DNA of 64,000 bases, taken from Elusimicrobiota bacterium. Lineage in GTDB: Bacteria; Elusimicrobiota; Elusimicrobia; UBA1565; UBA9628. Below are positions 23,712 to 31,939 of this stretch, in pieces (position 1 is the first letter of the stretch; each line of letters opens with the position of its first letter). The notes beneath the pieces were generated by a model that was not told the origin of the DNA, searched no databases, and saw only the letters and a program-made list of their open reading frames with translations. The translations under genes were made by a program, and so were the position numbers. The stretch is taken from positions 81,479 to 145,478 of the forward strand of contig JACRDT010000034.1 of NCBI GenBank assembly GCA_016212795.1. Direction: 5' to 3'.

Positions 23712-25073
23712 GTGAAACCGCTCGGAGCGGCCGTCCTTCTATTGGTGGGGACATGCTGGCTTCCCGCGCGGGCCGTCGCCCAGACCCAGACGCAGCAGGT
23801 CCCCAGGGTCCAGACCACCGTCGGTCCCGTCCTCCCGATGACCGGCCTCCAGCTCGGGCAGGGGAACGTCGGCTCTTTGGGGGCGGGCGTCAGCCTTGGC
23901 GGCACCGTCTTTTCTTTCAGGGCGGGGCAGGTCCAGGACAAGCCGCTCGAGCTTCCCGCGTCCGCCGTTCCCATGGCCCGCGACCTCCAGACGTCGGAGG
24001 GGCCTCAGGCCAAGCCCCCCGGGGCCAGGCCGCCGGCCGCGGGGATGTTCGAGGTCCCCGGCGGCCTTCCGTCCGGTCCGGGCGTCGCGCCGGGCGTGAT
24101 CCCGGGCGCGGCCGAGGGGAGAGCGTTCGAGCCGTCGCGCGTCGGGAACGCGAGGCCGGACCGGGACCCGGAGAACCCGGCGATGGGGGACGGGTCGCGC
24201 GGCCGCGCGGCTGGCCGGTCCAGGGAACGGGAGGACGAGGGCTCCTGGGGATTCTCCAGGAAGGCGGCGGAGCTCTCGCGGCACCTGGCGGGCGCCGGCA
24301 GGATGGAGCGCGAGGGGTCGGAGTTCGCCGAGGGGTTCGGCCGCCGGCTCACGGACATCATGCTCGATTCCATGGAGTATCGCCCCGAGGGCTGGCAGGG
24401 CGGTCCCGCGGGGTCGCGGGCGGCGTCCCTGGGCCAGGCCCATGACGCCGGTCTGGCGCGGGCCTCCGCCGGGGACGCGCCTTGGTCGGCCGTGGTCCCC
24501 GAGCCAGAGGCCGCGGCGCCGGCCGGGCTCCCGGCGCCGGCTGCGGGCTTCGAGGACGTCGGTCCCGGGTTCGCGGGGATCGGGCTGCTCGCCCTGCAGT
24601 CGTCCGCCTTGAGCGTGCGGTTCACTCTGACGTTCCCCGGCCGGTCCCTGGGGCTGCGCTCGGGCGCGGCCGAGGGCCGAGGCGGCGATGGGGCCTGGCG
24701 CAAGGCCGCCGGGTCCTCGCGGGCGCGGGACGTTCTCCTCTCGCCGGAGGGGGGGGCGGCCGGACGGCCCGGGGTCTCGGCCGAGCCGGACCTGCCGTAT
24801 CCCGGCGGCTACGGCGGGTTCCTGGCGAGCGTCGGCGCGGGCCTCGCTCCGACGCCGGGCGGCGACGGCTTCGCCGAACCGGGGAGCGCCTCCCCGGCCG
24901 GCTGGGCGGCGCTCGACCAGGACCTGCGCGACGCCCTTTCGTCGTCGCGGTCGCGGCGCGGCCCCGTCGCAGACGACGCCTCGCCGTCTTCTCCCTCCCC
25001 CGTGGTCCCGCTCTCCATCTACGCCCTTCTGCCCCTGGTCCTCGCCGCGCTCGAGCTCCGCTCCCGGCTCTGA
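23712..25073 (+). CDS. Secreted low-complexity protein with C-terminal membrane segment
   Basis: 453 residues, GTG start. Signal peptide (1-23) followed by Gln/Val-rich and Gly/Leu-rich stretches (MTGLQLGQGNVGSLGAGVSL), a long disordered Gly/Pro/Arg region and a C-terminal hydrophobic helix (VVPLSIYALLPLVLAALEL). No family is recognised. The N-terminal style and upstream leader resemble the cysteine-peptidase-like gene at 1352, suggesting a lineage-specific family. A family C repeat is in frame near residue 340, and the stop codon lies in a family B repeat. Confidence 0.6.
   Translation: MKPLGAAVLLLVGTCWLPARAVAQTQTQQVPRVQTTVGPVLPMTGLQLGQGNVGSLGAGVSLGGTVFSFRAGQVQDKPLELPASAVPMARDLQTSEGPQAKPPGARPPAAGMFEVPGGLPSGPGVAPGVIPGAAEGRAFEPSRVGNARPDRDPENPAMGDGSRGRAAGRSREREDEGSWGFSRKAAELSRHLAGAGRMEREGSEFAEGFGRRLTDIMLDSMEYRPEGWQGGPAGSRAASLGQAHDAGLARASAGDAPWSAVVPEPEAAAPAGLPAPAAGFEDVGPGFAGIGLLALQSSALSVRFTLTFPGRSLGLRSGAAEGRGGDGAWRKAAGSSRARDVLLSPEGGAAGRPGVSAEPDLPYPGGYGGFLASVGAGLAPTPGGDGFAEPGSASPAGWAALDQDLRDALSSSRSRRGPVADDASPSSPSPVVPLSIYALLPLVLAALELRSRL
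24709..24765 (+). repeat. Family C palindromic repeat (intragenic)
   Basis: CCGCCGGGTCCTCGCGGGCG, then CGGGACGTTCTCCTCTCGCC, then GGAGG. It is read as GSSRARDVLLSPEGG, the same frame as the copy in pgeF (SSQAQPVLLSPE). Confidence 0.6.
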
Positions 25074-25189
25074 CCGCGCCCGGCGTCCCTGGCGCGGGCG
25101 TGCCGCCTCCTCTGAGCGCTGGAAGCGGCCTGACCGCGCCCGGCGTCCCTGGCGCGGGCGTGCCGCTTCGATCTGAACGGGAAGGCGGC
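25070..25189 (+). repeat. Two tandem family B repeats, 60-bp period
   Basis: Copies at 25070-25129 and 25130-25189 share CTGACCGCGCCCGGCGTCCC, then TGGCGCGGGCGTGCCGC. They differ in the right part (CTCCTCTGAGCG against TTCGATCTGAACG). A third copy begins at 25190 and breaks off after 10 bp. The TGA of the upstream gene is part of the first copy. Confidence 0.85.
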
Positions 25190-25214
25190 CTGACCGCCGT
25201 TGACATCCTTCATA

Positions 25215-25243
25215 TTGACTTGTTCTTTAGCTCCCATTATCAT
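25215..25243 (+). promoter_or_regulatory. Sigma70-type promoter for the histidine kinase
   Basis: TTGACT (25215-25220), a 17-bp spacer and TATCAT (25238-25243), 12 nt before the ATG. The region is AT-rich compared with its surroundings. No Shine-Dalgarno is visible. Confidence 0.65.
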
Positions 25244-25255
25244 TAAATTGGTGCG

Positions 25256-27472
25256 ATGAAGTATCTGCGGTCCGGTCTGTTCCGCAAGTTCCTCCTGGCC
25301 ATGGGGCTGCTGGCCCTCGTCCCGGCCATCTACCTGGCGTACCGGCTGTCGGGGGTGGGACAGCGGGGCATCCAGTCGGCGGTGCTCGAGCTGCAGACGA
25401 AGCTCGCCGAGAAGCTGGCCGCGCAGGTCGAGAGCTATTTCCGGGTCAACGAGGACAAGCTCCACTTCGCCTTCGTCTCCCTCCAGAAGAACATGGACTG
25501 GGCGGAGAAGCAGGAGCTGCTGCGGGCCCTCATCGACACCCACGCCGACATCGTCGAGATCGCCGTCATGAACGTCGCCGGCAAGGAGGTCATGAAGGTC
25601 TACAACCCCGAGCTGGCCTCCGACAGCGCCCTCTCTTCCCGCGCCGACGACGCGGTCTTCAAGCGCTTCCTGAACGCCCGGCGGCGCACGATGGCCATCT
25701 CGGGGCCGGCCGAGACGCTCGAGCTCTACTATCCCCTGGGGACGGCGACCGGCGAGGGCGGCCAGGACGCCGTCCGCCTCACGGTCGTCATCCGCGTCCT
25801 GGTCTCCCTGGCGGGCCTCGCCCGCTCCATCTCGACGGAGCGGGTCGGCGGGACGGGCTTCGCCATCCTGGTCGACGAGATGGGCCGCCCCCTGTTCTAC
25901 CCCAAGGAGAAGCTCAAGGAGTCGCTGGTCGCCGAGGTGCCTCGCTGGCCCATCGTTTCCGAGGCCCTCAAGGCCCACAGCATCGGCTCCATGGAGTTCA
26001 AGTCCCAGGGGCGGACCATGGTCGGCGCCTACGCGCCGCTGTCCTTGATCGGCGGCGCCGTCGTCATCGTCCAGCCCCACGGCGAGGCCTACTGGGCCGC
26101 GGTGCGGATGCGGCGGATGGCCTGGGTGACCCTCGCGATCGTCGCGGTCATCCTGGTCGGTGCCTCGACCCTCCTGGCCCGCAACCTCACGTCCCCGCTG
26201 CTGAGCCTGAGCAGGGCCGCCGACGCCGTCTCCCACGGCGACTTCACGGCGTCGGTCAAGGTGGAGACGGGCGACGAGCTCCAGGACCTGGCCGACACCT
26301 TCAACCGCATGACGGACAAGCTGCGCCAGTACGCCGACCTCCAGGTGGACAAGGTCGTCGCCGAGCAGCGCAAGACCGACGCCATCCTCTTCTCCAGCAG
26401 CGACGGGGTCCTCATGACGGACACCGGCGGCAAGATCCGCCTGGCCAACCGCCGGGCCCTCGAGTTCTTCGGCCTGGAGTCCGGGACGTCCGTCGACGGG
26501 AAGGACATCCCGGAGACCGTCGCGGAGCCCAAGCTGCGCGACGCCATTGCGGCCGCGCTCGCGGAGCCCAAGCCCGACGTCGCCAAGGACGTGAACCTCT
26601 CCACGGAGAAGGCGCACAAGTACCTCCAGGTCGCGTCCAAGCCCTTGGTCTCGCCCAAGGACGGCAAGACCCTCGGCGTCCTGACGTCCATCCGGGACGT
26701 GACGCTCGAGAAAGAGATCGAGAAGATGAAGGAGGAGTTCCTCCATTACATCACCCACGACCTGCGCAACCCCCTGGGCTCGGCCATGGGCTTCATCGAG
26801 GTCCTGCTCAAGGGCGTCGTCGGCGTCCTGAGCCCCGAGCAGCACAACATGGTCTCCTCCATCCAGCGCTCCATGAGCCGCCTGATGTCCATGATCAACA
26901 ACATCCTGGACATCGCCAAGATGGAGTCGGGCCGCATCAGGCTCCAGCTCCAGAGCGCCTCTCTCTCGGGGGTCGTGTGCCGATCGATGGCGATCCTGGA
27001 GTCGCTCGCCAAGCAGAAGAAGATCCAGGTGTCCCTCGACGCCGCGGAGGAGCACACCCTCGACATCGACCCCGATCTCGTCGAGCGGGTGTTCACCAAC
27101 CTGCTGGGCAACGCCATCAAGTACACGCCGGCCGGGGGGAGCATCACGATCTCGCTGGCCGACGAGGGCAAGCACATCCGGTGCTGCGTGGCCGACACGG
27201 GCGACGGCATCCCGGAGTCCTACCGGGAGAAGGTCTTCGAGAAGTTCGAGCAGGTGACGGGCCAGCGCAAGGGCGGGACGGGGCTGGGCCTGACCATCAC
27301 GAAGTTCTTCGTGGAGTCCCATCGGGGGAGGATATGGGTGGAATCGGAGGTCGGCAAGGGGTCCAGGTTCATCTTCACGCTGCCGAGGCACCTGGTGTCG
27401 GACGCGAAGGGCAACATCTCGGTGTCCGAGGAGCCGCGCACGGACCCGCCCGTGTCGGCGGGGGCCTCGTGA
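25256..27472 (+). CDS. Membrane sensor histidine kinase
   Basis: 738 residues. Membrane helix at about 11-30, a large periplasmic dCache-like sensor (about 35-275), a second helix (WVTLAIVAVILVGASTLLA), HAMP (about 305-360), PAS (about 375-490), HisKA with the phospho-His in FLHYITHDLRNPLGSAMGF, and an HATPase with NLLGNAIKYTPAGG, VADTGDGIPESY and GTGLGLTITKF. It autophosphorylates in response to an external signal. No regulator gene is adjacent; the next gene overlaps its stop (GTGA) and encodes an envelope protein. Confidence 0.93.
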   Translation: MKYLRSGLFRKFLLAMGLLALVPAIYLAYRLSGVGQRGIQSAVLELQTKLAEKLAAQVESYFRVNEDKLHFAFVSLQKNMDWAEKQELLRALIDTHADIVEIAVMNVAGKEVMKVYNPELASDSALSSRADDAVFKRFLNARRRTMAISGPAETLELYYPLGTATGEGGQDAVRLTVVIRVLVSLAGLARSISTERVGGTGFAILVDEMGRPLFYPKEKLKESLVAEVPRWPIVSEALKAHSIGSMEFKSQGRTMVGAYAPLSLIGGAVVIVQPHGEAYWAAVRMRRMAWVTLAIVAVILVGASTLLARNLTSPLLSLSRAADAVSHGDFTASVKVETGDELQDLADTFNRMTDKLRQYADLQVDKVVAEQRKTDAILFSSSDGVLMTDTGGKIRLANRRALEFFGLESGTSVDGKDIPETVAEPKLRDAIAAALAEPKPDVAKDVNLSTEKAHKYLQVASKPLVSPKDGKTLGVLTSIRDVTLEKEIEKMKEEFLHYITHDLRNPLGSAMGFIEVLLKGVVGVLSPEQHNMVSSIQRSMSRLMSMINNILDIAKMESGRIRLQLQSASLSGVVCRSMAILESLAKQKKIQVSLDAAEEHTLDIDPDLVERVFTNLLGNAIKYTPAGGSITISLADEGKHIRCCVADTGDGIPESYREKVFEKFEQVTGQRKGGTGLGLTITKFFVESHRGRIWVESEVGKGSRFIFTLPRHLVSDAKGNISVSEEPRTDPPVSAGAS

Positions 27473-28848
27473 GGGCGGTCGCGGCGGTCGCGGCGCTCTG
27501 GCTGGCGGGCGCGGCCCCGGCCTCGGCGCAGGAGACCGAGACCCGCATCGAGTTCCAGTCCATCGTGGTCCGCCCCGGGCAGACCCTGTGGGACATCGCC
27601 AACACCTACCTCAAGGACTCCAAGAAGTGGGACGAGATCCTCAAGTACAACAAGATGCCGTCGGACCCGACCGTGGCCCTGCCGGGGATGACCATCCGCG
27701 TCCCGATCAAGCTCATCAAGGAGAACCTCCGGGCGGCCCGGCTGGTCCTCAAGATCCGCCAGGTGCTCTTCCGGCGAAAGGAGACGGCGGACTGGAAGCC
27801 GGCCAAGGACGACATGGAGCTCTTCCGCAACGACACCATCAGGACGCTCGAGGAGTCGAAGGCCAAGGTCAAGTTCCTCCAGGAGGGCATGCTCGTCCTC
27901 GACTCGAACTCGATGGCCGAGATCAAGCCCGTGGGCAAGGACTACGACGTCGAGCTCAAGGGGGGAGGGGCCTTCACGGGCAACTCCCGGGTCGCGACTG
28001 CCTCGGCCAGGATCACGCCGCGCACCAAGGACACCCTGTTCTCCACCCAGGTCGGCAACGACTTCAGCACCCGCGTCAAGGTCTACGTGGGCAACGCCGA
28101 GGTCGAGGCCGAGGGCAAGAAGGTGGATATCAAGGCCGGCAAGGGCGTCGAGATCAAGCTCGGCAAGGCCCCCGGGGTCCCCGTCGACATCCCCAACCTG
28201 CCCGACTTCCCGGGGAGGTCCCTGGATTTCGAGGACGCCCTCAACGACCTGAGGGGGTCCAAGGCGGCCATCGCCGTCCCGGTCAAGACGGCCTCCAAGA
28301 TCCAGGGGGCCGGCCTGGGCTCCCTCAGGAAGGACCTCGACAGCGTGAGCCTCGGGGAGCCCGTCTCCGGCTACCACATCCAGGCCGCGGCGGACCGGTC
28401 CTTCTCCCGGATGGTCTTCGACAAGGTGTTCGAGACGGACAGCAAGATGGATTTCAGGGGGCTCAGCCCCGGCAAGTACTGGGTCAAGGTCGCCAAGATC
28501 GACCTCCTGGGCTCCGAGGGAAAGTTCACGCCCGGCAAGCTCTACCGGTACGACCCCAAGTCGGGCTTCTCGGGCGCGAGCCCTTCGGTGAACCCCTCGA
28601 CGCTGATGACGTTGACCAAGCCCGCCGGCGACGAGACCGTCTCATCGCCAGGCTACAGGGTCCAAGGCAAGACCAAGGCCGAGGACGTCGCCGTGACGGT
28701 CAACGGGTCCCTCGTCAGGATCGACGAGTCGGGGAACTTCTCGTCGATGGTCACGCTCGGGCAGGGCCCCAACGAGATCAAGGTCGTCGTGGTGGACGCC
28801 TCCGGCGCCGAGGGGACCGTCACCCGGACGGTGACCTACAATCCGTGA
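27469..28848 (+). CDS. Secreted LysM, FecR and Ig-like domain protein
   Basis: 459 residues, GTG start overlapping the kinase stop. Signal peptide (1-20), then LysM at about 30-75 (VRPGQTLWDIANTYLKDSKK, LPGMTIRVP), which binds peptidoglycan. A FecR-like beta region follows (about 110-235; LQEGMLVLDSNSMAEI, STRVKVYVGNAEVEAEG), then a fibronectin/Ig-like part (LSPGKYWVKVAKI) and a C-terminal Ig-like domain (VTVNGSLVRIDESGNFSSMV). It probably links the cell wall with the kinase's sensory role (inference from overlap). Its end overlaps the convergent GH57-like gene by 13 nt. Confidence 0.85.
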   Translation: MRAVAAVAALWLAGAAPASAQETETRIEFQSIVVRPGQTLWDIANTYLKDSKKWDEILKYNKMPSDPTVALPGMTIRVPIKLIKENLRAARLVLKIRQVLFRRKETADWKPAKDDMELFRNDTIRTLEESKAKVKFLQEGMLVLDSNSMAEIKPVGKDYDVELKGGGAFTGNSRVATASARITPRTKDTLFSTQVGNDFSTRVKVYVGNAEVEAEGKKVDIKAGKGVEIKLGKAPGVPVDIPNLPDFPGRSLDFEDALNDLRGSKAAIAVPVKTASKIQGAGLGSLRKDLDSVSLGEPVSGYHIQAAADRSFSRMVFDKVFETDSKMDFRGLSPGKYWVKVAKIDLLGSEGKFTPGKLYRYDPKSGFSGASPSVNPSTLMTLTKPAGDETVSSPGYRVQGKTKAEDVAVTVNGSLVRIDESGNFSSMVTLGQGPNEIKVVVVDASGAEGTVTRTVTYNP

Positions 28849-30620
28849 GGCGCGCGCAGCGCCGGCAGGCGCAGGACCTTGCCGGGGAGGGCGCTGGAGC
28901 CGTCGGCGTCGGGGGCCGCGGACGACAATCGCCGTTGCAGCACCGGGCTGCCGAGCAGCCCGCGCAGGACGGCCCCTTCTTGGGTCGGCTCCCCGGCCGT
29001 GACGACGAACCCCCACCGGGCCGGGTTGCCCTTGAGCTTCGAGCGCGGGATGCGCACCCGCATCTCGCCGCGGGCGCGGTCGGCCTGGAGGGGGCCGCGG
29101 TCGTCGATGACGGGCTCGCCCCGGCGGTTGGCCCGGTGGAGCGCGTAGCCCCAGCCGGTCGCCGACACCGCCACTTCCCAGGCGTCCCGCGGCTCCACGG
29201 AGGCCGTCGCCGCGCCTTCGAGGAGCCTGGTTGAGCCCGCGCCCACGACCTGGTTGAGGTCGATGTAGGTGTCGAGCACGAGCCTGTCGAACCCGTGGGG
29301 GGCCGCGGTGGAGGCGGCGAGCCCGCCCATGCGGTAGGTCAGGATGACGGCGTCGTCGTCCCAGTCCGCGCGGAAGCGCTCGATCCTCCAGAGCGGCTTG
29401 AGGGGCGAGGGGCCTCCCCGAGGGACGGGGTTGTCGAACGAGAGCCAGTTGGGACCCGCGCGCGCCTGTACCTCGTCCGAGGACGCCCCGGCCCGGCGCC
29501 CCGGCCTGGCCGGGGTCAGCAGGGAGGCGAGGACCGAGTCGGGCGCGGGCTGGCGCAGGCTTTTGTAGACGGACACGAGATGCCTGCGGAACTGCCGGTC
29601 CGCCTCCTCCATGGCCGCCTGGCCCTGGCTCCCCTGGGCCGGGATCCGGTTCAGCCGATAGAAGCGGTTGGCCTGCGCCTCGCGCAGGGCGGCCGTCGCA
29701 CCGGCGATGGCGCCAGGGCCGGCCCCGGCGCTGCCGCTTTCGGCGATGGCGCGGGCCGCGTCGCCGTAGAGCCTCCAGGCGAGCTGCTGCTCGGGCCGGC
29801 GGGACCAGAAGCCGTCCTCGCCCGTCCAGTCGGACCACGACGGGGCCGCCGTCTTGACCTGAGTCCCCTCGACGCCGTCGAGCGCTCGGGAGACGGGCTG
29901 GAACGTCTTGGCGACGCGCTTGGCGTCCGGTCCCGCGAGCAGCCGCAGCCAGGCGCCTTCGGGCACGAGGGCGTCCGCTTCGTCGAGGACCAGCACCGCC
30001 GGCGCGGCGGCCTGTTGGCCGCCGCGTGCCGGCTCAAGGTCGCGCGCCGTCGGCTCCCGGCCAAGGGTCCTGACGGCCCTGCAGGGCACGACCAGCATCC
30101 CCTTGTAGTGCGACCAGCCCCGGCCGGCGGGGTCGGAGCCCACCGCGACCCACGCGAGGTCCATCGAGCGCAGGACCGGGAAGAGCCTGGGGTCCATGGC
30201 CCCCGCGCCGGGGGCGAATCCCCTGGGAGGCGTCCCCCAGAGGGACTTGTGCTCCTCGCGGGCTTCGGCGAGGAGTTCCACCGCGTCCTGGGGCCTCGGG
30301 GCCGCGGGATGGGCGTGGATCAGCGGGAGGATGGGGTCGCCGGGGACCCTCAGGGCGATCTCGAGGCGCTTGTCGTCGATGAACGGCGCGAGGACCTGCC
30401 TGGCCCGGGGGGTGGCCATGGCGGGCGTCAGGGCCGCCGTGAAGGACAGCTTCTTGTGGCGGGCCAGCGCCGCCGCGACCTCTCCCCATTCGGCGAAGGA
30501 TTCCGGGGGGACCCATAGGAGCCCCGTCGGCCCGGCGCCGCCGAATCCCAGGAAAGCCCCTGCTTGGGCGCATGTCAGCATGAGGGTGGCGCCCAAGACC
30601 AGCCCTCTCGGGGACTTCAC
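28836..30620 (-). CDS. Secreted GH57-like protein with glucodextranase-C-type domain
   Basis: 594 residues from GTG 30620; signal peptide (1-22). The N-terminal half resembles a GH57-type barrel (KKLSFTAALTPAMA, GFAPGAGAMDPRLFPVLRSM, AVLVLDEADALVPEGAWLRL), though catalytic residues cannot be assigned with certainty. The C-terminal 200 residues resemble the beta-sandwich domain of glucodextranase (FDRLVLDTYIDLNQVVGAGS, WEVAVSATGWGYALH, MRVRIPRSKLKGNPARWGFV). Possible alpha-glucan hydrolase or binder. It overlaps a CBM48-like protein gene (GTGA), which supports an alpha-glucan link. Confidence 0.65.
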   Translation of the reverse strand: MKSPRGLVLGATLMLTCAQAGAFLGFGGAGPTGLLWVPPESFAEWGEVAAALARHKKLSFTAALTPAMATPRARQVLAPFIDDKRLEIALRVPGDPILPLIHAHPAAPRPQDAVELLAEAREEHKSLWGTPPRGFAPGAGAMDPRLFPVLRSMDLAWVAVGSDPAGRGWSHYKGMLVVPCRAVRTLGREPTARDLEPARGGQQAAAPAVLVLDEADALVPEGAWLRLLAGPDAKRVAKTFQPVSRALDGVEGTQVKTAAPSWSDWTGEDGFWSRRPEQQLAWRLYGDAARAIAESGSAGAGPGAIAGATAALREAQANRFYRLNRIPAQGSQGQAAMEEADRQFRRHLVSVYKSLRQPAPDSVLASLLTPARPGRRAGASSDEVQARAGPNWLSFDNPVPRGGPSPLKPLWRIERFRADWDDDAVILTYRMGGLAASTAAPHGFDRLVLDTYIDLNQVVGAGSTRLLEGAATASVEPRDAWEVAVSATGWGYALHRANRRGEPVIDDRGPLQADRARGEMRVRIPRSKLKGNPARWGFVVTAGEPTQEGAVLRGLLGSPVLQRRLSSAAPDADGSSALPGKVLRLPALRAPHGL

Positions 30621-31087
30621 GGCGATACGGTCTTGGCCGAGGCAGGGCGGCCTCCGCGCGGTTGGATCTCGGGATTCTTGGGATCCAGCGTGGGCGCGCC
30701 GTCGACCAGGAAGAGGTAGCGGTAGCGCCCCGCCGGCAGCGGCACCAAGAGCTCCCAGATGCCGCCGGAGCGCTTGTGCATCGGCATGCCCCCGTCTTCC
30801 CACCGGGTGAAGTCGCCGGCCAGGAGCACCGCCTTGGCCTTGGGCGCGGCGAGCCTGAACTCGACGAAGGAGAGCCGCGGCTCTTCGCCGGCGGGACGGT
30901 CGCGGTCCAGGGGGCTCTGGAACTGGAAGCTGACCATTCTCGTCGGACGCAAGGTGCCGGGGTCATAGCCCGTGAGGAAACGGTAGTAGCTTCGCAGGGC
31001 GCCCAGGAGTTCCACCGAGGGGACCGCCAGGATCGCGAAGCTCGCCAGGACCAGCCCCCAGAAGATCCACTTGGCTCTGCCGATCAT
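30617..31087 (-). CDS. Membrane-anchored CBM48-like glycogen-binding protein
   Basis: 156 residues: one N-terminal membrane helix (WIFWGLVLASFAILAVPSV), a linker, and a glycogen-binding domain of the AMPK-beta/CBM48 type at about 70-145 (KAVLLAGDFTRWEDGGMPMH, GIWELLVPLPAGRYRYLFLV, DG). CBM48 binds alpha-1,4-glucans. It is the first gene of a two-gene unit with the GH57-like protein. Confidence 0.8.
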   Translation of the reverse strand: MIGRAKWIFWGLVLASFAILAVPSVELLGALRSYYRFLTGYDPGTLRPTRMVSFQFQSPLDRDRPAGEEPRLSFVEFRLAAPKAKAVLLAGDFTRWEDGGMPMHKRSGGIWELLVPLPAGRYRYLFLVDGAPTLDPKNPEIQPRGGRPASAKTVSP

Positions 31088-31132
31088 GCTGGTTTCCCGT
31101 CATGGTACCATTTCGCCTCCCTGGGGTGAAAC

Positions 31133-31170
31133 ACGCGGCAAGGAATCGCGTTGCGAATTCCTTGCCGCGT
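31133..31170 (+). promoter_or_regulatory. Perfect 14-bp inverted repeat over a promoter (candidate operator)
   Basis: ACGCGGCAAGGAAT, a 10-nt loop, ATTCCTTGCCGCGT. The loop contains the -35 hexamer of the promoter below and the right arm fills its spacer. It lies between divergent genes (CBM48-like and TPR). Confidence 0.6.
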
Positions 31171-31180
31171 ATACTAGAAT
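31151..31180 (+). promoter_or_regulatory. Promoter of the TPR protein gene, leaderless type
   Basis: TTGCGA (31151-31156), an 18-bp spacer, TAGAAT (31175-31180), then 6 nt (CCTCCC) to the ATG at 31187. Confidence 0.6.
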
Positions 31181-31186
31181 CCTCCC

Positions 31187-31921
31187 ATGCCGGGCTTGAT
31201 CCTCGCCGCCGTCCTGTCGCTGGGAGCGCCGAGCCGGGGCGCCGACGGGCCTCCTGCGGCGGCGGCCGCGCTTGCCGACATCGACGGCCGGTACTTCAAC
31301 AGGCATCGGGCCGGGAACCTGGCCGGCAGCGTCGAATCCCTCGAGAGGCTCCTCGCCGCGCAGCCGGACAGCCCCGAGGTGCTCTGGCGGCTGGGGCGTT
31401 CGCTCGTGAGGGTGGGCGAGGGCGTCGAGAAGAAGAAGGACAAGCTCGCGGTCTTCGTCCGCGCCCAGGGACTGCTCGAGAAGGCCATCAGCCTCGACGA
31501 CAAGAACGTCGAGGCGCACTACTGGTTCGGGGTCTCCATGGGCCGGCAAGGCCAGCTTCGCGGGATCTTCAAGTCGCTTTCCATGGTGAAGGTGATGCGC
31601 CGCGAGATGGAGGCCGTGCTGAAGCTGCAGCCCAGGCACGGCGGGGCGCATCATGTCCTGGGCGAGCTGAACCGCGAGCTCCCCGGCTTCCTGGGCGGCG
31701 ACAAGAAGAAGTCGCTGGAGGAGCTCGAGCTGGCCCGCAGCCTGGCGCCCGACTACACCGCCTCCTACGGGGCGTTGGCCGAGGCTTACCTGGATGCCGG
31801 CCAGAAGGGGAAGGCCGTCGCCGTCTGCAAGGCGGTCCTCGAGGTCAAGTCGCCGGAGGACCCGGCGGAATTCGAGGACAACATCAAGGAAGCCCGGGAG
31901 CTCCTGAAGAAGCTCGAGTAG
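31187..31921 (+). CDS. Secreted TPR protein (TatT/RMD-like)
   Basis: 244 residues: signal peptide (1-19), then TPR-like helices over the rest. The segment AHYWFGVSMGRQGQLRGIFK followed by HHVLGELNRELPGF is typical of a TPR subgroup that includes TRAP-transporter TatT and RMD-like proteins. It is probably a periplasmic scaffold or substrate binder. Monocistronic, with its own promoter and operator-like palindrome. Confidence 0.7.
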   Translation: MPGLILAAVLSLGAPSRGADGPPAAAAALADIDGRYFNRHRAGNLAGSVESLERLLAAQPDSPEVLWRLGRSLVRVGEGVEKKKDKLAVFVRAQGLLEKAISLDDKNVEAHYWFGVSMGRQGQLRGIFKSLSMVKVMRREMEAVLKLQPRHGGAHHVLGELNRELPGFLGGDKKKSLEELELARSLAPDYTASYGALAEAYLDAGQKGKAVAVCKAVLEVKSPEDPAEFEDNIKEARELLKKLE

Positions 31922-31939
31922 GAGCCCGCCGCCGGCCGG

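Noticed and set aside
25019..27391. 790-codon frame antisense to the histidine kinase
   Set aside because: Low-complexity Arg/Gly/Asp translation typical of high-GC shadows; the plus-strand frame has clear kinase domains.
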